Assembly (NCBI RefSeq): GCF_025359345.1
Contig: NZ_JANYGQ010000034.1
Coordinates: 62,001 to 126,000 of the forward strand
Origin: Mucilaginibacter sp.
GTDB lineage: Bacteria > Bacteroidota > Bacteroidia > Sphingobacteriales > Sphingobacteriaceae
Length of the DNA stretch: 64,000 nucleotides
Direction: 5' to 3'
Shown piece after piece: positions 35,474 to 43,310 of the stretch (positions within the stretch are counted from its first letter, which is position 1; every line of letters starts with the position of its first letter). Below the pieces are notes generated by a model. It was given only the letters and a program-made list of their open reading frames with translations. It searched no databases and was not told the DNA's origin. The translations under genes were made by a program, and so were the position numbers.

Positions 35474-35690
35474 GAGGCTTCGCGTTTTTGAGGTGTGGAT
35501 GGGGTCGCTAAAACCCGTCGTTGCGAGGAACAGCCTGTCCCGGGTTTTTCGGGACATCAATCTCTGCGGAGTACAATCGAGGAACTTAAGGTTGAAGCGA
35601 ACCTGCAGCCAGCTGATTGGTTGCCACAAGCTTTTTGGTCCAGGTCACGAGTCGCTGTTGCGCTTTAGGTCACCTTGGCACACGTCGCGC
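35474..35690. repeat. Dispersed TTGCGAGGAAC repeat, copy 2
   Basis: Starts GAGGCTTCGCGTTTTTGA, then CCCGTCGTTGCGAGGAAC and CCGGGTTTTTCGGG. The second half, from GAACCTGCAGCCAGCTGATTGG to the TTGCGCTTTAGG region, matches copy 3 at 41800-41865. No gene was seen between 35415 and 35704. Confidence 0.7.
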
Positions 35691-35704
35691 CAGGATGGGG
35701 AAAT

Positions 35705-36643
35705 TTATGGCACATTTTGCAGCCATCGCAGTGCGGTAGGAATGATCCGTTCAGCATCAACCGGAACGTCCGGCTGAAGTCTTTCCATGTAGGTGTGCCC
35801 ATTGCGATCTGCTTCCCAAAAAGCAGCCACCATTAACGTAGCATTATACAACACGTGCGTGAGATTAGCTGTAACATAACCGCCGGTCGGCCCGCCAAAG
35901 GACCGCGTCTTTTGTCTTCCAGCCAGGGAGATGGCGACTGCCTCGCCGGCACTTTGGGTCAGCGGGCCAATCAGCACCGCAATTTTACTGTTTGGCCTAA
36001 TCTTGCAAAGCGATCTGGCGGACGCCAACCGGTTATCATCCAGGTAGGCGTCCCCATTTTTGATATACCAGTTTTGCGATTGCACAAACGAACCTACCTT
36101 GCCGTCGCCTATCAGCGGGCCCAAACCTGCCAGCATGGGCCACATATTACCACCCAAATCCATACGAAGGTCTATTATCCAGCCTTTGAGCTTTAAGGGG
36201 CCCAGTTTGCAGATGGAATCCCGGATGTCCTGTGCAAAGCGGTCATTGTCCGCCTGGCTCCCCCCATTAAACGGTGGTATCAAAATATAACCGTAAGCAT
36301 CTGCAAGTACACTGACCTTTAGTTTCGGCGGCCCCTGTGCACGCAGCTGCGCCATCATTGCCGGGCTGATTGCTGGTGCCTGCCAGGCCATCCCGTAGCG
36401 CACACCTTTATAAATCAGTCCGCCATGTCCATCTTTTAACCCCGTAAATAACAACCGGACAGCGGGCGCCAGTTCTTTCCGGTAAACTTCTTTTTCCAGG
36501 CTGTCCCAGTTAACCTCATTGCGGTGCAGCGCTTCTTTATGCACAATGGACATAACCGTATCTAAAAGATGCCGGACACTGTCGGTGCTTTGCGCATTTG
36601 CTGTTAGCGGGTAAACAAAAAAGAGCAGTAAATATTTTTTCAT
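35705..36643 (-). CDS. S41 family (tail-specific-type) peptidase
   Basis: 312 residues. The signal peptide ends TANAQS, so it is exported. The core has the catalytic Ser in GPLTQSAGEAVAIS and the Lys in GRQKTRSFGGPTGGY, the Ser/Lys pair of S41 peptidases. GWIIDLRMDLGGNMWPM is the other family motif. No clear PDZ domain is visible, as in the short S41 proteins of Bacteroidota. Its start overlaps the stop of the membrane-protein gene by four bases, so it is the third gene of a sigma-factor operon. The substrate is unknown. Confidence 0.85.
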   Translation of the reverse strand: MKKYLLLFFVYPLTANAQSTDSVRHLLDTVMSIVHKEALHRNEVNWDSLEKEVYRKELAPAVRLLFTGLKDGHGGLIYKGVRYGMAWQAPAISPAMMAQLRAQGPPKLKVSVLADAYGYILIPPFNGGSQADNDRFAQDIRDSICKLGPLKLKGWIIDLRMDLGGNMWPMLAGLGPLIGDGKVGSFVQSQNWYIKNGDAYLDDNRLASARSLCKIRPNSKIAVLIGPLTQSAGEAVAISLAGRQKTRSFGGPTGGYVTANLTHVLYNATLMVAAFWEADRNGHTYMERLQPDVPVDAERIIPTALRWLQNVP

Positions 36644-37218
36644 GAGAATTGGGCTAAAACCTGTTTTATGTGGTTAATGTGCTGGCTAAAGCTGCGTTCG
36701 AGGCTGAATTGCTTTAGCAGGTAGATGGCTACCAAAAACACGCCGTAGCAAATAATCCGCAGTGCCACCGGTTGCTGGTACCAATCTGCAAACAATGGTT
36801 CCGGATGAATTTCCAGTAAGATTACAAAGAGCAGCGCCATAGCCTGCAAAGCAGCAGCATGCCAGCGGATGCCCTTTTCGAGCACCCCTACCAACGCCTC
36901 AAAGTGTGCCCTTACCGGGCGGTGAAGCGTTTGCAGCTCATTCAATAGTGACAACCGGTGCCAGTAATAGGCGGCGATAGCGTAGCAGCAAATAATAAAA
37001 ACCCACATCAGCACATCGTTACCGAACTGGAAAATATTCTGTATGCCCAAAGAAGTACTAACCATCAGCAGCACCAGGAACTTTTTCCGGAAATTTCGCT
37101 GCAGGGCCGCCACCGGCCCCAGGCTTCGCTGCTGCAGCGGCGGCATCAATTCAAAATTGGCCGCCTTTGTATTTTCCTTTTGCCTTTCCCAGGCGCTTTT
37201 CAACTCATCCAGTTCCAT
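36640..37218 (-). CDS. Membrane protein partner of the ECF sigma factor (possible anti-sigma)
   Basis: 192 residues. A short soluble N-terminus starts MELDELKSAWERQKE, followed by about four membrane helices (around 48-65, 68-85, 120-138, 150-165) and a cytoplasmic tail. Proteins starting ELDELKxxW and following sigma genes are common in Bacteroidota and are assumed to hold or signal to the sigma factor; this is not proven. The start overlaps the sigma stop by one base (TGATG). Confidence 0.65.
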   Translation of the reverse strand: MELDELKSAWERQKENTKAANFELMPPLQQRSLGPVAALQRNFRKKFLVLLMVSTSLGIQNIFQFGNDVLMWVFIICCYAIAAYYWHRLSLLNELQTLHRPVRAHFEALVGVLEKGIRWHAAALQAMALLFVILLEIHPEPLFADWYQQPVALRIICYGVFLVAIYLLKQFSLERSFSQHINHIKQVLAQFS

Positions 37219-37718
37219 CAGGCTTCCTTTTTTGTTAACTGCCTTAATCTATCCTTTATCCGTTTAACCCGCACACGCAAGCTGCCCTGGCTAAGGCCCA
37301 GGATCTCTTCCATTTCTTCATAACTCTTATCCTCCAGGTATAGCATTACCAGCGCCTTGTCCACCTCGTTCAGTTCCCGGATTGCAGCATAAAGCTGGCG
37401 CAGCTGACTTTCCTGTTCGGCACCTTCATTATTTTCGGGGCGGTCAAATGCGCCCAGGTCAGGCATAAATACCAGCACCTCCCGTTTTTCCTTACGTAAA
37501 CCCGAAATAGCTGTATTGAGCGCGATCCGGTAAATCCAGGTTGAGAGCCGCGATTCCTGCCGGAACCGGGGAAAAGCTTGCCAGAGCTGCAGTACAATCT
37601 CCTGGAACAAGTCCTGCCGGTTCTCCGCCGTATAGGCATAGAGCCGGACCACCTGGTAAATTATTCCCTGGTGCTCCCGAAGCTGCTCTGCAAAACTTGA
37701 TTTCAAATTGACTGACAC
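37218..37718 (-). CDS. ECF-type RNA polymerase sigma factor
   Basis: 166 residues. Region 2 (about 15-85) includes RQDLFQEIVLQLWQAFPRFR and STWIYRIALNTAI. Region 4 (about 105-160) includes YLEDKSYEEMEEILGLSQGSLRVRVKRIKDRL. The start chosen is GTG at 37718; a TTG five codons on is an alternative. It heads a three-gene operon with the membrane partner and the S41 peptidase. A likely self-recognised promoter lies directly upstream. Confidence 0.92.
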   Translation of the reverse strand: MSVNLKSSFAEQLREHQGIIYQVVRLYAYTAENRQDLFQEIVLQLWQAFPRFRQESRLSTWIYRIALNTAISGLRKEKREVLVFMPDLGAFDRPENNEGAEQESQLRQLYAAIRELNEVDKALVMLYLEDKSYEEMEEILGLSQGSLRVRVKRIKDRLRQLTKKEA

Positions 37719-37728
37719 TATCCTATTG

Positions 37729-37753
37729 GTCGCAAAAAGTACAGAAAGTTACA
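37729..37753 (-). promoter_or_regulatory. Candidate autoregulated ECF promoter
   Basis: On the minus strand TGTAAC (37753-37748), 15 bases, then CGAC (37732-37729) and CAATAGGATA. This layout resembles TGTAAC-N15-CGTC-type ECF promoters of Bacteroidota, recalled from general experience. It ends about 10 bases before the sigma start, so the transcript would have almost no leader. Confidence 0.5.
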
Positions 37754-38018
37754 TTGGCAAATAAATAAAGTCCGGCGTATGGGTTTAACCGGCTGATTTT
37801 CTATGCCCGGCGCGCAGGGCCGGCAGCGTTTTTTCGCAAGTTGTTTGTATTTTCAAGGTGCTCAAGAGCACTACGCCGTTGTCGGATTTCGCCCGAAGCT
37901 TATCTGCTGACGGGAAACCCAAAAAATATGCGGTAAACTAATAGTAGTCCAAAATGTCAAGCAATAATTAATCCACTGACAATAAGCAAATTGCAATCTA
38001 ATTGCATTATCGACACAA

Positions 38019-38079
38019 TAATTAATGTTAATTAATGTTAATTCTTTTCAGCACTAAAACTTTAGTTGTATTTTAGTGC
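38019..38079 (+). promoter_or_regulatory. Upstream region of the outer-membrane receptor: TTAATG repeats and a perfect inverted repeat
   Basis: TAATTAATGTTAATTAATGTTAATT (in part) is a tandem word. After it GCACTAAAA (38051-38059) and TTTTAGTGC (38071-38079) form a perfect 9-bp inverted repeat with an 11-base spacer, 14 bases before the start. TATTTTAG in the right half could double as a -7 box. The rest of the 37719-38093 gap shows no gene. Confidence 0.45.
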
Positions 38080-38093
38080 GGTAAGCCTGACAC

Positions 38094-40886
38094 ATGAAAC
38101 TCACAATTTTACTATTAACAGCCTGTTTTTTATCGACATTTTCGGCCCTTGCGCAAAACCCTTATTCCGTTAAAGGATCGGTTTCTGACACATCGTCGAA
38201 CTCCAAATTGGTAAACACTTCCATAAGTGTTTTAAACGCCAAAGATTCAACACTTGTTAATTATACCCGGGCAGATGCCGCCGGCGCTTTTTCACTCACC
38301 GGCTTAAAAAAGGGTAAGCTGATCTTGCTTGTAAGCTACCCCGGCTATGCCGATTACGTCGAACAGTTTAGCCTCGATTCTGCAAAAACAACGCACAACT
38401 TCGGGCACATTAGTATGGTGCTTAAGGCAAAGCTGCTGCAGGACGTGATCATCAAAGCCAGCCGTTCTGCTATGAAAATGAAGGGCGACACTACCGAATT
38501 TGATGCAAAGGCCTTTAAGGTGCAGCCGAACGCGAAGGTTGAGGACCTGTTAAAACAGTTCCCGGGCATAACGGTGGACAAGGATGGTAAAATTACTGCC
38601 CAGGGGCAAACTGTTAGTAAGGTACTTGTTGATGGCGAAGAGTTTTTTGGCGACGACCCCACCCTGGTAACAAAAAACCTTAGGGCCGATATGGTTGACA
38701 AGGTGCAGCTGTTTGATAAAACAAGCGACCAGGCCGCATTTACCGGCATTGACGACGGCAAGAAAACAAAGACCCTGAACATACAGTTAAAGGCAGACAA
38801 GAAAAACGGATATTTTGGTAAAGTGGAAGGTGGCGTAGGAACCGATGGCTATTACTCGGGCCAGGCTTTATTTAATAAATTTAAGGCTAAAGAGAAGATC
38901 TCGGCGTATGCCATAGTTTCGAATACCGGTAAAACCGGCCTCGGTTGGCGCGATAGCCAAAAATACGGAAACTCGAACCTGGAAGTGATGGACGACGGCG
39001 GGCTGATGTTTACCGGCGGCGGCGACGATGAAATTGGCGGCTGGAACGGCCAGTACAACGGCCAGGGTATCCCGCTCGCACGAACGGGCGGCCTGCATTA
39101 TGACAGCAAATTTGATAAAGATAAAGCAACTATAAACCTCAATTACAAAGCCGGCTCGTTAGAGGTAAAAGGCACCAACAATAGCCTGCAGCAAAACAGC
39201 CTTACTACAGGTATTCAAAACACCGATGCGAACCAGGCATATGATAACTTTATTTTCCGGCAAAAGCTGGATGGCACTTACCAGGTAAAACTGGATACCA
39301 CAGCCAACTTAAAAATAATGGTTGACGGTACATTAAAAAATAATAAAACCGACAATAACGGTATCACGAAAACTACCCGCGAAGATGGTTCGGCACTGAA
39401 CGATAATTACAGCAATACCAGCAACAACGCCCACACCCAGCTGTTTAATGCCAGCGCGCTTTATACCAAAAAGTTTAAAAAGAAAGGCCGCACCATTTCG
39501 GCGCTGATAAGTGAAGCGTACAGCAATGCCGATTCGAAAGGTTTTTTAAAATCCGATGCGCATTTCTTTAACGCGCAGGGCGCTCTTGACAGCCTGCAGC
39601 ACATCGATCAATATAAAACCAATAAAATAAAAAGCAGCATATTAAACGCAAACTTTACCTATACCGAGCCATTATCGAAAGCATCCTCGTTAATTGTTAA
39701 CTATGGGCTGGGCGTTGACAATGGGACATCAGACAGGGAATCGTACAACGCCTCGGCCCCGGCGAATTACAACCTGCTAGTGGATTCATTGAGCAACAAC
39801 TTTAAGCTGAAACAGCTATCGAACCAGGTGGGGGCTTTTTATAATTTCAAAAAAGGTAAGATCACCGTTAACTTCGGCAGCAAGGTAACTGATGTAAGCT
39901 TTAACCAGGTTGACCAGGTTAGCGGCAACGAGTTTAAACGGCATTTTGTAAACTGGGACCCGCAATTCAGGTTTCAATACAGGCCATCGCAGCAAAAATA
40001 TTTTAGCTTTAGCTACCGCGGCAGCCCTACCCAGCCTACTATCGACCAGATACAGCCGGTAGCGGTGAATACCAACCCGCTGCTTATCATTATTGGTAAC
40101 CAGGGACTTAAGCCATCTTTTAACCACAACATCTCTGCCGATTTTAATTCGTACAAGGTTTTAAGCGGGATGTCGTTTTTTATGTATGGTTATTATTCCT
40201 TCACCACTAACCCTATCGTTAGCAACCAGGTAACCGACGCTGTGGGCAAAAGCACTATTCAATATGTAAACCTTAATACAAAATCGCCGTCGAATTTCTA
40301 TTTGGATGCCAATGTGAGCCGTAAAATGGGGAACAGTGATTTTTACCTTGGCTTCAGCGGCAATGTTAATGGCAATGAGGGCTACAACCTATCGAACGGC
40401 GCCCTAAATCATACCAAATCAAACACTGTTGGCGTAAGTTTACGTGCCAATGAATACATACAGAAAAAGTTCGACTTCAACTTTAGCTTTGGGCCAAACT
40501 ATACCTTCAGCGGCTCGTCGTTACAGCCGGATGTAAATAACAATGGCAGGGGATTTAATGCCAACGGTGGGTTTACCGTTTACCTGCCGGCCAAATTCCA
40601 GGTTAGTTCGGATGCCGACTACCAGTTCAGGGCAAAAACACAAACCTTTGCAACCGACTTTAACCGCACCCTGGTAAATGCATCTTTAAACAAAACGTTT
40701 TTTAAAGAAGATAATTTAAAGCTGTCGTTAGCGGTTAACGACCTGCTGAACCAAAACAAAGGCTTTGACCGGAACGTGCAGGGAAACTTTATAAACCAAA
40801 CCACTTATACTACCATAAAACGGTATCTTATGTTTACCGTAACCTGGGATTTTAGCAGCATGGGCGGAGCCGCCGTAAAAAAATAA
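38094..40886 (+). CDS. TonB-dependent-receptor-like outer membrane beta-barrel protein
   Basis: 930 residues. The signal peptide ends ALAQN. A carboxypeptidase-regulatory-like Ig domain follows (about 24-110). The plug-like part has LLKQFPGITVDKDGKITAQG and KVLVDGEEFFGDDP. A large OMP_b-brl_3 barrel ends with an aromatic-rich terminus. It likely imports or exports an unknown substrate at the outer membrane. The GLPGLI gene starts six bases after its stop, the usual partner arrangement. Confidence 0.9.
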   Translation: MKLTILLLTACFLSTFSALAQNPYSVKGSVSDTSSNSKLVNTSISVLNAKDSTLVNYTRADAAGAFSLTGLKKGKLILLVSYPGYADYVEQFSLDSAKTTHNFGHISMVLKAKLLQDVIIKASRSAMKMKGDTTEFDAKAFKVQPNAKVEDLLKQFPGITVDKDGKITAQGQTVSKVLVDGEEFFGDDPTLVTKNLRADMVDKVQLFDKTSDQAAFTGIDDGKKTKTLNIQLKADKKNGYFGKVEGGVGTDGYYSGQALFNKFKAKEKISAYAIVSNTGKTGLGWRDSQKYGNSNLEVMDDGGLMFTGGGDDEIGGWNGQYNGQGIPLARTGGLHYDSKFDKDKATINLNYKAGSLEVKGTNNSLQQNSLTTGIQNTDANQAYDNFIFRQKLDGTYQVKLDTTANLKIMVDGTLKNNKTDNNGITKTTREDGSALNDNYSNTSNNAHTQLFNASALYTKKFKKKGRTISALISEAYSNADSKGFLKSDAHFFNAQGALDSLQHIDQYKTNKIKSSILNANFTYTEPLSKASSLIVNYGLGVDNGTSDRESYNASAPANYNLLVDSLSNNFKLKQLSNQVGAFYNFKKGKITVNFGSKVTDVSFNQVDQVSGNEFKRHFVNWDPQFRFQYRPSQQKYFSFSYRGSPTQPTIDQIQPVAVNTNPLLIIIGNQGLKPSFNHNISADFNSYKVLSGMSFFMYGYYSFTTNPIVSNQVTDAVGKSTIQYVNLNTKSPSNFYLDANVSRKMGNSDFYLGFSGNVNGNEGYNLSNGALNHTKSNTVGVSLRANEYIQKKFDFNFSFGPNYTFSGSSLQPDVNNNGRGFNANGGFTVYLPAKFQVSSDADYQFRAKTQTFATDFNRTLVNASLNKTFFKEDNLKLSLAVNDLLNQNKGFDRNVQGNFINQTTYTTIKRYLMFTVTWDFSSMGGAAVKK

Positions 40887-40892
40887 GCAGAC

Positions 40893-41669
40893 ATGAAAAA
40901 CAAGATCATCACAACTATAGCTTTCCTTGTATTGTGCAGCAGCATGCTTTTTGCGCAAAACGAGCACTTTACCGTACATGGCACCATCGAGTTTGAAAAG
41001 AACATTAACATGTTCGCCATGATCCAAAAGCAAATAACGCCCGAGAATGAAGCATTTTTTACGCCCATACTTGAGTCGTACAAAAAAACACAGCCGCAGT
41101 TTAAAAAGGTAAAAAGCACGCTCAGCTTTACCGATAATAAGACGCTGTACCGGCCCATCGTACCTACTGAAACCAACGATATGTTTTTTAGTGATATGGC
41201 CATGTCGGGACAACCAAATATTATTTATACCGACCTGGATACTAAAACCACCGCCACCCAGAAAACGGTTTACGAGGAGCTTTTTATGGTGAGAGATACC
41301 GCCCGCAAAATTAGCTGGAAAATCACTGATGAAACCCGGGAAATTGCCGGCTATACCTGCCGCCGGGCAAATGCGCTGGTGCTTGACAGTATTTACGTGG
41401 TGGCATTTTATGCCATACAGATCCCCGTATCCGGCGGGCCGGAATCATTTAGCGGCCTGCCTGGCATGATACTTGGCGTTGCTCTTCCGCACGAAAACGT
41501 TACCTGGTTCGCAACTAAAGTGACCGACATGGTCCCCGAGCCGAAAGCCATGGTGATGCCAAAAAAAGGCAAGGTGGTTACCGGCAAAGAGCTAACCGAA
41601 ACCCTTAAACAGCTGATGAAAAACTGGGGGCCGTGGGCAAACGCGCAAAAAAAGGCGTTGTTGTTATAG
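40893..41669 (+). CDS. GLPGLI family protein
   Basis: 258 residues. The signal peptide ends MLFAQNE. The family motif appears as FSGLPGMILGVALPHENVTWFATKV, with the partner region KISWKITDETREIAGYTCRRAN just before it. GLPGLI proteins are exported proteins found only in Bacteroidota, typically next to outer-membrane receptors, with unknown role. It is co-transcribed with the receptor. Confidence 0.92.
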   Translation: MKNKIITTIAFLVLCSSMLFAQNEHFTVHGTIEFEKNINMFAMIQKQITPENEAFFTPILESYKKTQPQFKKVKSTLSFTDNKTLYRPIVPTETNDMFFSDMAMSGQPNIIYTDLDTKTTATQKTVYEELFMVRDTARKISWKITDETREIAGYTCRRANALVLDSIYVVAFYAIQIPVSGGPESFSGLPGMILGVALPHENVTWFATKVTDMVPEPKAMVMPKKGKVVTGKELTETLKQLMKNWGPWANAQKKALLL

Positions 41670-41732
41670 GAGATGGGATTTTGAATGTAAAAAGCGACGT
41701 GATGGTTGATTTGTAGTTACTGCTCTCCAACC

Positions 41733-41944
41733 CGTCGTTGCGAGGAACGAAGCAATCTCTACGTAGGACAATCAAGTACCTTTATGTCGATGGGACCTTG
41801 CAGCCGACTGATTGGTTGCGATAAGCTTTTGGGTCGAGGGTCACGAGTAGCCTTTGCGCTTTAAGCCATGGCATCGTGTCTGACGATAAAACTTACTGGA
41901 GACAGCGTCTCCAGGCATAGTAGTCCGTAGTTTCTACGGACAGC
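41733..41944. repeat. Dispersed TTGCGAGGAAC repeat, copy 3 with hairpins
   Basis: Starts CCCGTCGTTGCGAGGAACGAAGC. The middle matches copy 2. The end holds two perfect hairpins, GGAGAC-AGC-GTCTCC (41899-41913) and GTCCGTAG-TTT-CTACGGAC (41924-41942), which recur in copy 4. It fills the gap between the GLPGLI gene and the following minus-strand gene. Confidence 0.75.
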
Positions 41945-41967
41945 AGAAGAAACTCATAAAGTGCAGT

Positions 41968-42993
41968 TTATTTTGCCACATTACTGAGCAGCTCCTGACG
42001 CCGAAGAAGGAGCAATCGCCTTTTGTTAACCCTGTCCAATATCTTTCGATTTTCACGCAATTGCCGTATAATAACATACATAAAAAACAGAAACAAAAGC
42101 AGGAATATTAAGGATTCTTTGATATCAGCACCTTTAAAAATAGACAAAGGTCCATCTTCCACATAAAGCAACATGATAATATTTCGTTGCTGAGGGTCGC
42201 GAATTTGCTCCACTTTGCCTTCCAGAAGGTAAATGTTTTGAAAATTCGATCCGGAGGTTCGCAGCTGCGAAGCGAAGAAGGCACTTCTCAAAGCCGGAAG
42301 GTTACTGTTGTGAATTCCTCTGGGGAAAGAAAGAAGGATTGGTTTGATATCAAATCTGGTACCGGTTTGACCTGGTGAAATATCCTTAAAATAATGACAA
42401 GTGTCAAAATGGTAGGCAGGGTCGTATATTCCATGAAATGTCTTATCCGCAACGCTGTCAGCCTTTCCGCGAATAAATATCCGGTAGGTATAAAAGCCAT
42501 CGTATGCACTGATGTTTTTTGCCAGTTCCCCTATAGCGGCTTGGTAGTTCCGGTCATCGTCATCAAAAGTATACCAGCCACCTTTAAACGTAAGGATTTG
42601 ATGATATTTAGTTTCTTCCAAATCAATGAGAAAAAACTTTCCAGTTTCATTGCCAAATATTTTTTTTCTGTCGCGAATGGACCTGTAATTCTTCGCTGCT
42701 CCATCGCCTTGCTCCAAACTGACATTCAAGTCATTTATTTTAAGAATCGCTGACCGGATATATCGCGCTTGAAACAATGCCATAATCAAAAGAAATCCGC
42801 TAAGGATGATAATGATCGTTCGATTATTTTGCAATTGCCGGACTTCCAAGGAAAGATTGTTATTCGAGTCTTTCTTTTTCGCGAAATGTTGCTTTAACAA
42901 AATTAAGGCGGGGAATAGCAACAACAGATTACTGAAAAGCAGAATGACAAAAGTTAAATAGGCGTTGTTTGGGTCAGAGAAAAAATGAAACAT
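41968..42993 (-). CDS. Membrane protein with an OmpA/MotB-like domain
   Basis: 341 residues. Two N-terminal helices (about 12-34 and 57-75), an extracytoplasmic domain (about 76-285), and one C-terminal helix (about 290-310) with a basic tail. In the domain YRIFIRGKADS, then NSNLPALRSAFFASQL and IYLLEGKV recall the OmpA/MotB-type peptidoglycan-binding fold (hG-AD...L...RA). The match is by eye and weak. Both flanks are copies of the same dispersed repeat. Confidence 0.5.
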   Translation of the reverse strand: MFHFFSDPNNAYLTFVILLFSNLLLLFPALILLKQHFAKKKDSNNNLSLEVRQLQNNRTIIIILSGFLLIMALFQARYIRSAILKINDLNVSLEQGDGAAKNYRSIRDRKKIFGNETGKFFLIDLEETKYHQILTFKGGWYTFDDDDRNYQAAIGELAKNISAYDGFYTYRIFIRGKADSVADKTFHGIYDPAYHFDTCHYFKDISPGQTGTRFDIKPILLSFPRGIHNSNLPALRSAFFASQLRTSGSNFQNIYLLEGKVEQIRDPQQRNIIMLLYVEDGPLSIFKGADIKESLIFLLLFLFFMYVIIRQLRENRKILDRVNKRRLLLLRRQELLSNVAK

Positions 42994-43099
42994 ACATGGT
43001 TGTGATATGGTCGGTTAAACAGTTACAACTGATTAAACGAATTTAGCCATTTTTATTAAATAAATTATTGTAATACTGGATATTATAACTGCCAGCGTG

Positions 43100-43232
43100 T
43101 TAGGAAACAGCCTGTCCCGGGTTATTCGGGAAAGTAATCGCTAAGGAGGACAATTAAGTACCATTATATGTTAATGGAGACAGAGTCTCCAGGCATAGTA
43201 GTCCGTAGGTACTAAACTATGGACAGCAGGCG
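43100..43232. repeat. Dispersed TTGCGAGGAAC-family repeat, copy 4
   Basis: CAGCCTGTCCCGGGTTATTCGGGA matches copy 2, and GGAGACAGAGTCTCCAGGCATAGTAGTCCGTAG plus a GGACAGCAG end match copy 3. The gap 42994-43310 holds this element and, at its right end, the unresolved promoter of the HD/Hsp90 gene. Confidence 0.75.
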
Positions 43233-43310
43233 GCGGGGTACCGCATTTTACATATATTTATTTGTGAGATTTTTAGTACATTAGAAGTTATTACCGAACC
43301 TAGGTTACAA

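Noticed and set aside
41733..43250. Insertion sequence formed by the two repeats and the gene between them
   Set aside because: The enclosed gene has no transposase features and the repeats are not simple terminal inverted repeats.
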